Translations under genes and position numbers: made by a program | Notes under the pieces: generated by a model | What the model saw: only the letters and a program-made list of their open reading frames with translations | Told to the model about the DNA's origin: nothing | Database searches by the model: none | Assembly (NCBI GenBank): GCA_001749745.1 | Contig: JWTM01000292.1 | Coordinates: forward strand, 62,001-126,000 | Direction: 5' to 3' | Source of the DNA: Candidatus Marispirochaeta associata | Lineage (GTDB): Bacteria; Spirochaetota; Spirochaetia; JC444; Marispirochaetaceae | Length of the DNA stretch: 64,000 nucleotides | Shown here: piece after piece, positions 42,718 through 50,579 of the stretch | Numbering within the stretch: the stretch's first letter is position 1 | Layout of the letters: each line of letters opens with the position of its first letter

Positions 42718-42947
42718 TAGTATACCTCATCCTCGGCAGCTTGAACCTGCTCCAGGGTAATCGGCAGGGCATTCTCCGAAACCTCGAAAATAGGGAAATC
42801 CGCTTCATAGCGGGCGGTTCCGGCGGATGAAGAGAGTCCCCGTCGTATTAGATCCGAGGCAACATCACCCATTGAGCTGTTCCGTTCCCTGGCGAGTCGG
42901 CGCAGGAGGGTAACAATACGGTTATCAAGATTAAGGGTAGTCCTCAT
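42717..42947 (-). CDS. vapB: VapB-type ribbon-helix-helix antitoxin
   Basis: 76 residues with an N-terminal ribbon-helix-helix (MRTTLNLDNRIVTLLRRLA, MGDVASDLIRRGL) and a C-terminal toxin-binding tail ending in ITLEQVQAAEDEVY. It would bind the promoter and the VapC encoded next to it. Confidence 0.82.
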   Translation of the reverse strand: MRTTLNLDNRIVTLLRRLARERNSSMGDVASDLIRRGLSSSAGTARYEADFPIFEVSENALPITLEQVQAAEDEVY

Positions 42948-43121
42948 AACAACATCATAACATCACAACATCTAATCATCAAGAATAAATTCTTATACGT
43001 ATACTTAATTCACAAACATACGTACAGAATGCTCATAATTGATCATAATCATAGATTTTCCCCGCAGCCGATCGAGGGTTATATTTTACCGTGTTACTCA
43101 GGTTTTATTCAGGAGATTGGA

Positions 43122-43739
43122 ATGAAAAGATATATAGTACTGATGACACTCCTCGCCCTCAGCGCCGCAGTGGCGGCCCAAAGCATCGATATCGACGGCG
43201 AAAACTTCAGCTTCGACGCAGCGCCAAAGGCCGCGGGGCAAATCCTCCTCTTCGGCGGCACGGTGACCGGCAGAGACGGACAACCCATCGAGGGTGCGGA
43301 GGTCCAGATCTGGCAGACCGACGCCCAGGGGATCTACGATCATCCGGAGGAGCGAAATACCGCCGACCGCGACCGGGAGTTTCAGTTCTACGGATCGGTC
43401 CGAACCGACGACGAGGGCCGCTACGCCTTCCGCACCATCGTGCCCGGCGAGTACGCTCCCCGGCCCCGGCACATCCACTTCAAAGTCTTTTTCGACGGCC
43501 GGGAATACCTCACTAGCCAGATCTATTTTAACCTGCCCGGTGACAGTGTGCGCGCCTCCCGCCGGGAGTTGATCATGCCGGTCGAAAATGGATCAACCTC
43601 GGGAAGCTATACGGGGCGATTCGACATCACCATCAACCGGGGATCCGGCAGCCGCCGAGCAACGGCATCCCAGAGCGAAGGCCCCTTCTATCCACGGGCG
43701 GATGTCTCGAGGTTTGATAACGATCTGCTGGTGAGATAG
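43122..43739 (+). CDS. Exported intradiol ring-cleavage dioxygenase-like protein
   Basis: From ATG 43122 (GGAG upstream) the protein has 205 residues with a signal peptide (MKRYIVLMTLLALSAAVAAQ). The core matches the protocatechuate/catechol intradiol dioxygenase beta-sandwich: GAEVQIWQTDAQGIYDHP, EGRYAFRTIVPGEY and RPRHIHFKV. The likely Fe(III) ligands are the Tyr in GIYD, the Tyr in PGEY and both His in RPRHIHF, so all four appear retained. The enzyme class needs O2, which is unexpected in a probable anaerobe; secreted members may have other roles. Confidence 0.8.
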   Translation: MKRYIVLMTLLALSAAVAAQSIDIDGENFSFDAAPKAAGQILLFGGTVTGRDGQPIEGAEVQIWQTDAQGIYDHPEERNTADRDREFQFYGSVRTDDEGRYAFRTIVPGEYAPRPRHIHFKVFFDGREYLTSQIYFNLPGDSVRASRRELIMPVENGSTSGSYTGRFDITINRGSGSRRATASQSEGPFYPRADVSRFDNDLLVR

Positions 43740-43784
43740 GGGTGAATAATTGTCCCTATCATAACTATACGACAGCCAGACATC

Positions 43785-43821
43785 ATTAGCGCTTTACACT
43801 ATTAGCGTTTGATACTATTAT
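43785..43821 (+). promoter_or_regulatory. higBA promoter with two tandem 16-bp repeats
   Basis: Two adjacent imperfect copies, ATTAGCGCTTTACACT (43785-43800) and ATTAGCGTTTGATACT (43801-43816), overlap a promoter made of TTTACA (43793-43798), 17 bases, and TATTAT (43816-43821). The repeats are plausible HigA or HigBA operators. The start of transcription would fall at the HigB ATG. Confidence 0.6.
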
Positions 43822-43826
43822 TAATC

Positions 43827-44108
43827 ATGATTAAGAGCTTTAAAGACGGGCTCACAGAAAGTATATGGCAAAGAAAACGTAGAAAGGGTTTTCCCAGTGA
43901 TCTCTTCAAGATTGCGAGACGAAAACTTGGTTTTCTGGACGATGCAGCTGATCTGAAGGATTTACGGGTACCTCCCGGAAATCGATTGGAAGCCTTAAAG
44001 GCCGATCGAAAAGGAGAGTACAGCATTAGGATAAACGATCAATGGCGTGTCTGTTTTCGTTGGATCGATGGCAACGCATTTGATGTCGAAATAACCGATT
44101 ACCATTGA
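43827..44108 (+). CDS. higB: HigB-type toxin (RelE superfamily mRNA interferase)
   Basis: From ATG 43827 the product is 93 residues with the usual HigB features: IWQRKRRKGFPSDLFKIARR, LRVPPGNRLEALKADRKGEY, and SIRINDQWRVCFRWIDG, with EITDYH at the C-terminus. It would cleave mRNA at ribosomes. The antitoxin gene follows 17 bases later, in the toxin-first order typical of higBA. Confidence 0.88.
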   Translation: MIKSFKDGLTESIWQRKRRKGFPSDLFKIARRKLGFLDDAADLKDLRVPPGNRLEALKADRKGEYSIRINDQWRVCFRWIDGNAFDVEITDYH

Positions 44109-44125
44109 TGCGGAGTGAGTAAATT

Positions 44126-44428
44126 ATGAGCAAGCAACTTATTGAACTATCTACACCTGGAGAAGTACTTAAGGAGGAATTTCTCGATCCGATGGGTATT
44201 ACTCCCTATGCCCTTGCGAAAGGCATTTTTGTCGATCCGCCTAGAATCGCCGCTATAATACAGGGAAAAAGAAAGATCACTGCCGATACTGCAATGCGGT
44301 TTTCCAGGTTTTTCGGTACCACTCCGGAATTTTGGTTGAACATGCAGAGTCGCTATGATCTGGAAGTTATTAAAGAGAAAAAAGAAACTGAGCTCAGCAA
44401 AATCTCTCAGTATCATAAGGCTTCTTGA
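44126..44428 (+). CDS. higA: HigA-type antitoxin (XRE HTH)
   Basis: A 100-residue antitoxin: TPGEVLKEEFLDPMGITPYA, an XRE helix-turn-helix (KGIFVDPPRIAAIIQGKRKI) and FFGTTPEFWLNMQ. It binds HigB and the operon operator. GGAG precedes the ATG. Confidence 0.9.
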   Translation: MSKQLIELSTPGEVLKEEFLDPMGITPYALAKGIFVDPPRIAAIIQGKRKITADTAMRFSRFFGTTPEFWLNMQSRYDLEVIKEKKETELSKISQYHKAS

Positions 44429-44492
44429 CCGAGTTTTAAAGAAGCTCCTTGTTCGTCCAAACCCTCCACTCTATCACTGTCGACGATTTACC

Positions 44493-44551
44493 TTGACATA
44501 CTCCTCTACAGGATCTAAGCTTAAATCATATTAGTTCACTCATTGAGCTAA
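44493..44551 (+). promoter_or_regulatory. Promoter and candidate ROK operator of the sugar operon
   Basis: TTGACA (44493-44498), 17 bases and TAAGCT (44516-44521) form a likely promoter. Just downstream TTAGTTCA (44531-44538) and TGAGCTAA (44544-44551) make a near-palindrome with one mismatch. It is well placed for autoregulation by the ROK protein encoded from 44573. Confidence 0.55.
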
Positions 44552-44572
44552 CTAACCATCCCAAGGGGTCCC

Positions 44573-45544
44573 ATGTACCAGGCTGATCAGAAGGCGGATA
44601 CAATTCTCCAGATTCTCGGACAATTTCAGCGCTTTCCAGTGCTCAGCCGCAGCGAACTCGCCGCCAATCTGGGACTCTACACTTCGACCGTCAGCATCCG
44701 CACCAAGGAGTTGATCGAGCTGGGCCTGGTGCGGGAGAGCGGCTCGGGGGAAAGCGGTCGTCAAGGAGGGCGCAGAACCACCCTGCTGGAGCTTGATCCC
44801 GGCTACGGCCTCTTCGGAGCTATCTACCTAAGGCACACACGTCTGCAGGCCGCCCTCTTCGATCCGGTCCTGAACCAAACTGCGTACATCGAGGAGGAGC
44901 TCATCGACGGCGCCCTTCCCTCCCTCATACGGAAGATGACCGACTGGATGAAGGCCGAGGCCGGCCCCTTCCCTCTCCGTGCTGTGGGGACCGCGGTCTC
45001 CTCGGTAGTATCCGAGGCGGGGGCGGTGGACGCTTCCAGCCACTTCGCACAAAGCCTCCCCGAACTCCCCCGAATCATCGCGCAGGAGATACCCCGCGCC
45101 GAGCTGATCCAGGACAACGACGCCAACCTGGCCGCTCGGATCGACCTCAACCTACTGCAGGGAGGTCGCCGCAGTCTGCTACACTTGCTGGTCTTCGAAT
45201 CGATCCCGACGGTGGGAAGCGGTCTGGTGCTGAACGGCGCCCTCTACCGGGGACCTAAGGGTTCCGCCGGAGAGTTAGACGAGTCGATCTTCCCCTTAGA
45301 CGGCGCCGCAGGCTATGAGCTGGCGCGGCTGGGCTGTCTGATGGGCCGCTACCTCAACATCGAGGCCCTCTTTGTCTCCGGGGAACTCTCAGAAGATAAA
45401 CGCAGTGAGTTAGAGAGAGCCCTGAAAGGCTTTCAACCGGAGTTCCCCTATCAGTTTATCGACGATCCCCGCTGGGTAGAGAAAGGGGCGGCCCTGGCGG
45501 CAATGCGCAAACATATCAAAACCATCGCAGGAGTACGAACATGA
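44573..45544 (+). CDS. ROK family transcriptional regulator
   Basis: A 323-residue ROK protein with an N-terminal winged helix (RFPVLSRSELAANLGLYTST, VSIRTKELIELGL) and a sugar-kinase-fold domain with the ROK core DNDANLAARIDLN and FESIPTVGSGLVLNG. It lacks the usual zinc-binding cysteine motif (CGCGRxGC) of glucose/NAG-responsive members. It likely represses the downstream operon until a sugar binds. Its stop overlaps the PFK start (ATGA). Confidence 0.85.
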   Translation: MYQADQKADTILQILGQFQRFPVLSRSELAANLGLYTSTVSIRTKELIELGLVRESGSGESGRQGGRRTTLLELDPGYGLFGAIYLRHTRLQAALFDPVLNQTAYIEEELIDGALPSLIRKMTDWMKAEAGPFPLRAVGTAVSSVVSEAGAVDASSHFAQSLPELPRIIAQEIPRAELIQDNDANLAARIDLNLLQGGRRSLLHLLVFESIPTVGSGLVLNGALYRGPKGSAGELDESIFPLDGAAGYELARLGCLMGRYLNIEALFVSGELSEDKRSELERALKGFQPEFPYQFIDDPRWVEKGAALAAMRKHIKTIAGVRT

Positions 45545-46725
45545 ACGGTAAGGTCTTAATCGGACAATCCGGCGGTCCCACGGCGGTGATCAACGCCTCG
45601 ATAGCGGGGGTCATCGACCGGGTGCGGAGCCTCTCGCCAGAGACCCCCATTCTGGGGATGAACTTCGCCGTCGAAGGCTTCATGGAGGAGAAGCTCATCG
45701 AGCTCTCAACCTTGAGCAATCCCGAGCTCAAGCGACTAAAGGAGACCCCCGGTTCGGCCCTCGGTTCCTGCCGCTACAAGCTGCAGGACGAGGACTTGGG
45801 GCCGATCGTTGAGAAGCTTAAAGATTTGGATATCCGCTACATCTTCCTGGCCGGCGGCAACGACACCATGGACACTATCCACCGCATATCCGCCTATGCC
45901 GAAGAGAACGGCTACGAACTCTGCGGCATCGGTATCCCGAAGACCGTGGACAACGATCTCTATGGAACCGACCACACCCCGGGCTACGGCTCGGCCGGCC
46001 GCTACACCGCCCTGTCGGTGCTGCAGTCGGGACAGTTGGCCCGGGACATGCAGCGGGTCGATCGCTTCGTAATCCATCAGACGGTAGGCCGCGAAGCCGG
46101 CTGGCTTGCCGCCTCGGCGGCCGTGGCTAAACGCGAGGAGGGGGATGCTCCCCATCTGATCTACCTGCCCGAACGACCGATCACCGTCGAGAAGGTGCTA
46201 TCGGATGTTCAAACGACCGTCGACCGTTACGGCTTCTGCTCCATCGTCTGCGGTGAAGGGGTGCTGTGGCAGGACGGCAGTCCCGTATCCGCCGGTACGG
46301 GTACTGATAAGTTCGCCAACACCGAGTTCGGCGCCATGGGCGGGGGAAGCGCGGCCCTGACTCTCCACGGCCTGATCCGCGAGTCCACCGGCTACCGGGG
46401 GGAGTTTCAGGTAACCGAGAGCCTTTCCATGTGCGCCGACGATCGCGTCGGTCCTTTCGATAGAGAAGAGGCCTTCCGCTGCGGCAAAGAGGCGGTCAAC
46501 CTGGCTGCGGATGGGGTGAACGGCTTTATGGTCACCATGGAACGCGCCGCCGGTCCGGACTACCGGATCGATTACGGCCGGGTACCGCTCCACGAGGTCG
46601 CCGTACGGGCCAAACCGATGCCCGATGAGTTTACTAATAGCGCCGGCAACGGCGTCAGCGAGGCTTTCTTGAACTATGCACGACCCCTAATCGGGGAGAT
46701 GCCGCGTTATCAGCGCCTCTTCTAG
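45541..46725 (+). CDS. 6-phosphofructokinase family protein
   Basis: This 394-residue kinase starts with IGQSGGPTAVINASI and contains FLAGGNDTMDTIH, where ATP-type enzymes have GGDGS. PKTVDNDLYGTDHTPGYGSA holds the catalytic Asp and substrate loop. These variants resemble the pyrophosphate-type clade, but the phosphoryl donor cannot be decided from sequence. It could also act on a different phosphosugar such as tagatose-6-P or sedoheptulose-7-P. It is translationally coupled to the ROK gene. Confidence 0.82.
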   Translation: MNGKVLIGQSGGPTAVINASIAGVIDRVRSLSPETPILGMNFAVEGFMEEKLIELSTLSNPELKRLKETPGSALGSCRYKLQDEDLGPIVEKLKDLDIRYIFLAGGNDTMDTIHRISAYAEENGYELCGIGIPKTVDNDLYGTDHTPGYGSAGRYTALSVLQSGQLARDMQRVDRFVIHQTVGREAGWLAASAAVAKREEGDAPHLIYLPERPITVEKVLSDVQTTVDRYGFCSIVCGEGVLWQDGSPVSAGTGTDKFANTEFGAMGGGSAALTLHGLIRESTGYRGEFQVTESLSMCADDRVGPFDREEAFRCGKEAVNLAADGVNGFMVTMERAAGPDYRIDYGRVPLHEVAVRAKPMPDEFTNSAGNGVSEAFLNYARPLIGEMPRYQRLF

Positions 46726-46757
46726 GGCGCCCGGAGAATAGAGAGAAGGAGAAGAAG

Positions 46758-47771
46758 ATGAATCTTAAGGATGCGAAATACAAGCAGTTCAGCCTGGTTA
46801 AGGAGATGCTCGAAACGCCTCAGGTGATCCGGCGTATCGACTGGCGGGAGACCGATAGAGCGGCGGAAGCCCTGCAGAAGGTTTCCGGTCGACTGCTCCT
46901 TTCCGGCGAGGGGTCGTCCCGGATCTTCCCAGCCAAACACAGCATCGTCGAGATCCTGCGCCGGGGAGCGCCCCGCAGCGCCCTCGTCGAAGGCTCGACC
47001 CAGGCTCTCGAGTATGACCTTTCAGGCGGAGCGGCCTGCATCGCCAGTAACTCCGGGAAGACCAAGGAGGGCCTGCGGCTGGTACGGAAGCTGAAAAATG
47101 AGGGCGTACCCACGGTGGGCATCGTCGCCAATCCCGGCACACCGATTGTCGAGGAGGCCGATTACGGAATTGTCTTGAGTTGCGGCGACGAAGAGGCGGT
47201 AGCAGCCACCAAGAGCGTGGTCGAGCAGGCCCTGGTCTATCAGCGGATCTTCTCAGAACTAAACGGTTACTCAGCCGGTGATACGGAAACACTTAGCCGG
47301 GGAGTGGCCGAAGTGCTAGCCCTGCAACCGCCTCAGGAGCTGATCGGCGCCCTGGCCGATGCGGGAACCCTGCTCTGGGCGGGACGCAACGACGGCGTGG
47401 CCGAGGAGCTCACCCTGAAATCGAACGAGATCGCCCGCAAGCGCTCCGACTACTTAGAGGGCACCTACGCCGTGCACGGGATAGAGGAGGTCCTGAATCC
47501 CGCCGACACGGTGATCCTGGTCGAGCCCTTCGAAGAGGAGGAGGAGAAGTTCCGCCGGGTCCTCGTCGACGGAGTTGGGCTTAAGGTCGTGGCCGTCGCC
47601 TCCCGGGAGACCTCCTTTCCTACCTTCCGCATTCCCCGACTGGAAGGGCTGAACGAGTATCTGCAACTTGTCGCCGGGTGGAATCTCTTAGTCGAGGTCG
47701 GAATCGTGCTGGGCATCAACCTTGATAAACCGGCGCGGGCCCGGAAGGTCGGGAACGAGGCGGAGGCCTAG
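46758..47771 (+). CDS. SIS domain sugar-phosphate isomerase/deaminase-like protein
   Basis: The 337-residue protein has two SIS domains of the GlmS/AgaS type: a first phosphosugar site in LLLSGEGSSRIFPAKHS, SNSGKTKEGLRLV, and AAVAATKSV-like EEAVAATKSVVEQ, followed by a second site in EEL..KSNEIARKRSDY. Relatives are amino-sugar isomerases/deaminases and fructoselysine deglycases. Neither substrate is certain. It sits between the PFK and PIG-L genes, so an amino-sugar-phosphate is likely. Confidence 0.75.
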   Translation: MNLKDAKYKQFSLVKEMLETPQVIRRIDWRETDRAAEALQKVSGRLLLSGEGSSRIFPAKHSIVEILRRGAPRSALVEGSTQALEYDLSGGAACIASNSGKTKEGLRLVRKLKNEGVPTVGIVANPGTPIVEEADYGIVLSCGDEEAVAATKSVVEQALVYQRIFSELNGYSAGDTETLSRGVAEVLALQPPQELIGALADAGTLLWAGRNDGVAEELTLKSNEIARKRSDYLEGTYAVHGIEEVLNPADTVILVEPFEEEEEKFRRVLVDGVGLKVVAVASRETSFPTFRIPRLEGLNEYLQLVAGWNLLVEVGIVLGINLDKPARARKVGNEAEA

Positions 47772-47772
47772 C

Positions 47773-48537
47773 ATGGGCTTCCGCTGGCAGAAGAGGCCCG
47801 GCGTTCCGGCGCTGGATCCAAAACAAGGTGAGAGCTGGCTCTTTCTCGTGCCCCACGACGACGATGCGGTAATCGGCTCAGGCCTTGCCGTCGCCGCCGC
47901 GCTCGAAGCCGGTTGCGACGTGACGGTGGCGATCACCACCGACGGCGGCTTAGGCTACTGCGACCTCGCCGACCGCGACAAGATCGCCGCTGTGCGCCGG
48001 AGGGAGACCGAAGCGGCGCTGGAAATAATCGGCAAGCCCGCGGTCCGTTTTCTGGAGCTCCCCGACGGCGATCTATTTGCATGGCAGGGCCGCAGACTGA
48101 CCGGCGATCTCGCCGGCGGCATGCAGGAGGTCTACACCCGGCTCTACCGGGAGCTTAAGCCCGATGCCATCTTCCTCTGCGGCGCTTCGGATCTTCATCC
48201 CGACCACAAGATCGTCCATCAGGAGGCGCTGATCTCCCTCTTCCACGCCGCCGGGGATATCTGGCCGGATCTCGGCCCGATGCTGAGCGATCTCCCCCGG
48301 ATCTACGAGTTCCCGGTCTACTGCGCCCTGGAGAGCCCGCCGGACTACCGGCTCCTGGCCGATGATGCGGCCCTCGATCAAAAACTCGCCGCCGTAGCCG
48401 CCTACCGCAGCCAGCGCCAGATTTCTCTGTTGGTGGAGAAGCTTAAAAGCGGCGGTCCCCAGGAGTTCTACCGGCGCGTTGAGTTTGAATTGTATGATCC
48501 GCACAACTACGCCGCCCTCTTCGAGGCCGACGCTTGA
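47773..48537 (+). CDS. PIG-L family N-acetyl sugar deacetylase
   Basis: From ATG 47773 (the SIS stop is 4 bases away) the protein has 254 residues of the LmbE/PIG-L type. The metal site is LVPHDDDAVIGSG (canonical HPDDE changed to HDDDA) and SDLHPDHKIVHQ. Such enzymes deacetylate GlcNAc-containing conjugates, for example in mycothiol or bacillithiol synthesis or diacetylchitobiose use. Next to a mutarotase and a SIS protein, an imported N-acetyl sugar is a reasonable substrate. Confidence 0.8.
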   Translation: MGFRWQKRPGVPALDPKQGESWLFLVPHDDDAVIGSGLAVAAALEAGCDVTVAITTDGGLGYCDLADRDKIAAVRRRETEAALEIIGKPAVRFLELPDGDLFAWQGRRLTGDLAGGMQEVYTRLYRELKPDAIFLCGASDLHPDHKIVHQEALISLFHAAGDIWPDLGPMLSDLPRIYEFPVYCALESPPDYRLLADDAALDQKLAAVAAYRSQRQISLLVEKLKSGGPQEFYRRVEFELYDPHNYAALFEADA

Positions 48538-49442
48538 AGCCTATCGAACTTAGCTGCGGAGCCGCCCGCATGACGGTCTATCCAGAGCTGGGGGGTATGG
48601 TTCGTTCCCTGGCGCTCGCCCCCGCCGGCAGCGAGACCGCTGTACCGATTCTCGCCGGCGACCGGGAAGAGGAGCTGAGAGAGAATCCCTGGTTCCGCGG
48701 ACGGATTCTCTTCCCCTTCTGCGATAGGATCCCCGGAGGGATCTACCGTTTCGAAGGTCGGGAGTACCGCCTGCCGCCGAACCAGGAGGACGGCTCGGCC
48801 ATTCACGGGCTGATCTACGACAGACCCAGCGCCGTCCGGGAACTGCACGCCGACCGGCTGCGGCTGCGCTGGCGCCTGGGCGAGGATCCCGGCTACCCCT
48901 TTCAGGTGGAGCTTGAGCTACACTATCAACTAGCAGACTCGGGCCTCACCATGGACTACCGCATCACCAATCGCGGTGCAGCCTCGGCCCCGGTCGGATT
49001 CGGCTGGCACCCCTACTTCACTCTGCCGGGGACAACCAGTGATGAGCTTCTGCTCACCATTCCCTGCACGAGCTTTGTAGAGGTCGAGGAGGATCTCACG
49101 CCCACCGGCCGGATGCTCACGGTAAGCGAGGCGGCCGGCCGCTATGATTTCCGAACTCCCCGTGCGTTGGGTCCGGAGGAGTACGACATCGCCTTTCCGG
49201 CCGACCCGGCAGAAAAGGGACTCACCGCAACGATCTCCTCGGCCCAGCACAGGATCGACCTCAGCATCTACGGCAGCTTCCGGTACTACCAGCTCTTTAC
49301 GCCGCCGGATCGAGAATCGGTCGCCCTCGAACCGATCTCCAACGTGACCGACGCCTTTAACCGCAGCGACATGGGAATGCGGATCCTGGCGCCGGGAGAA
49401 AGCCTCTCCGCCCGGGTCGAGCTAGCCCTCGGGCTTGAGTAG
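48534..49442 (+). CDS. Aldose 1-epimerase family protein
   Basis: A 302-residue galactose-mutarotase-like beta-sandwich, start TTG 48534, overlapping the PIG-L stop. Motifs include NPWFRGRILFPFCDRIPGG, IHGLIYDRPS, VGFGWHPYFTL and the C-terminal SVALEPISNVTDAFN. It interconverts anomers of a sugar, supplying the anomer needed by the pathway enzymes. It is the last gene of the ROK operon. Confidence 0.85.
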   Translation: MKPIELSCGAARMTVYPELGGMVRSLALAPAGSETAVPILAGDREEELRENPWFRGRILFPFCDRIPGGIYRFEGREYRLPPNQEDGSAIHGLIYDRPSAVRELHADRLRLRWRLGEDPGYPFQVELELHYQLADSGLTMDYRITNRGAASAPVGFGWHPYFTLPGTTSDELLLTIPCTSFVEVEEDLTPTGRMLTVSEAAGRYDFRTPRALGPEEYDIAFPADPAEKGLTATISSAQHRIDLSIYGSFRYYQLFTPPDRESVALEPISNVTDAFNRSDMGMRILAPGESLSARVELALGLE

Positions 49443-49487
49443 AAGACCGTTTTCACCCCTCCCGAACCTGGGCTATACTCCTCTTTG

Positions 49488-50186
49488 ATGGCGAAGACCC
49501 GTCCCGAAACCGAACTCTACCCGCCGGTCAAGGCCTACCTGGAGGCCCTGGGCTATCGTGTGCAGGGGGAGGCGGCCGGTTGCGACGTGGCCGCCTTGAA
49601 CGGCGAGACGCTGATTGCGGTGGAGCTGAAAAACTCGATCAATCTGCGGCTCCTGCAGCAGGCGGTGGAACGGCAGGAGTCCTGCGACGCGGTTTACCTG
49701 GCCGTTCCCGTCGACGGAAGCGGCTACCCCGCCGCGTTCAAGGCAAATCTAAAACTGATCAAGCGTCTCGAGTTGGGCCTTCTCTTGATACGCTTCCTCA
49801 AACATCGCACCAGGATTGAGCTGGTTACCCATCCGCAGAAATGGGAACAGCGCCGCAATAAGCGACGACGGAAAGCAATCCTCCGGGAGCTGAACGGCCG
49901 TTCCGGGGACCATACCCCCGGCGGAACTCAAGGAAAGCGGATTACCGCCTACCGGGAGGAGGCCCTCTATCTGGCGCTCCTGCTGCAGCGCCACGGAGAG
50001 CTCTCCCCCGCCGGCTGCCGGGAGCTCGGCGGATCGGCCAAGGCGGGGAGAATTTTAAAGGATAACCACTACGGCTGGTTCGAGTGGATCGCCCGGGGCC
50101 GGTACCGACTTCACCCGGCGGGTAGATCAGCCCTTGACGAATATGCCGAAATCGTAGAACTGATAGAGCGAGGAGGAAAAACGTGA
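49488..50186 (+). CDS. DUF2161 domain protein (PD-(D/E)XK-like)
   Basis: A 232-residue protein. The N-terminal domain has GCDVAALNGETLIAVELKNSI, a PD-(D/E)XK nuclease-type site (D, E and K present). The C-terminal half is basic, with KRRRKAILREL, and ends in a winged-helix-like part. Function is unknown; the family is sometimes annotated as phosphodiesterase. A TATACT box lies 8 bases before the ATG (49474-49479), so the transcript may be leaderless; the -35 is weak. An in-frame TTG at 49485 is a less likely start. Confidence 0.7.
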   Translation: MAKTRPETELYPPVKAYLEALGYRVQGEAAGCDVAALNGETLIAVELKNSINLRLLQQAVERQESCDAVYLAVPVDGSGYPAAFKANLKLIKRLELGLLLIRFLKHRTRIELVTHPQKWEQRRNKRRRKAILRELNGRSGDHTPGGTQGKRITAYREEALYLALLLQRHGELSPAGCRELGGSAKAGRILKDNHYGWFEWIARGRYRLHPAGRSALDEYAEIVELIERGGKT

Positions 50187-50518
50187 AAAAGATTATTCTG
50201 ATAGTGCTGATCGCAGTGCTTGTGTTCAGTCTGACCGCCTGTCTCCCCGACGAGGGCGAGCGGGAACGGGACCGGCGGGCCAACTTCCTGGTCGGGATCT
50301 GGCACGGCTGGCTGGCGCCGATCTCGCTGATCGTGGGTATCTTCCGGCCGGGAGTCCGGGTCTACGAGACCTTCAATACCGGATGGTGGTACGACTTCGG
50401 CTTCTATATCGCCGTCATCTCCGGCTTCGGCGGCATCTCATTGAGCCGCAAAAAGCTGCGTCCCGCACCGCCTCCCTATCGGCGGCCCTCATCCGGCGGA
50501 GAACGGACGGTTAATTAA
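50183..50518 (+). CDS. Small predicted lipoprotein
   Basis: 111 residues with a hydrophobic N-terminus and a lipobox (SLTAC, Cys near residue 20). A short hydrophobic region follows (GWLAPISLIVGIFRPGVRVY, YDFGFYIAVISGF). Similar small proteins of unknown function occur in anaerobes. GTG start at 50183 overlaps the DUF2161 stop. A lipid-anchored membrane protein, role not known. Confidence 0.6.
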   Translation: MKKIILIVLIAVLVFSLTACLPDEGERERDRRANFLVGIWHGWLAPISLIVGIFRPGVRVYETFNTGWWYDFGFYIAVISGFGGISLSRKKLRPAPPPYRRPSSGGERTVN

Positions 50519-50544
50519 TTCTGGGATATAAATAGACAGGAAAA

Positions 50545-50573
50545 TTGCATCTCCGCCGTGGTTCCGCTACACT
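50545..50573 (+). promoter_or_regulatory. Promoter of the histidine kinase gene
   Basis: TTGCAT (50545-50550), 17 bases and TACACT (50568-50573), followed by the ATG at 50580. Transcription would start about at the ATG, so the message looks leaderless. Confidence 0.5.
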
Positions 50574-50579
50574 GAAACC

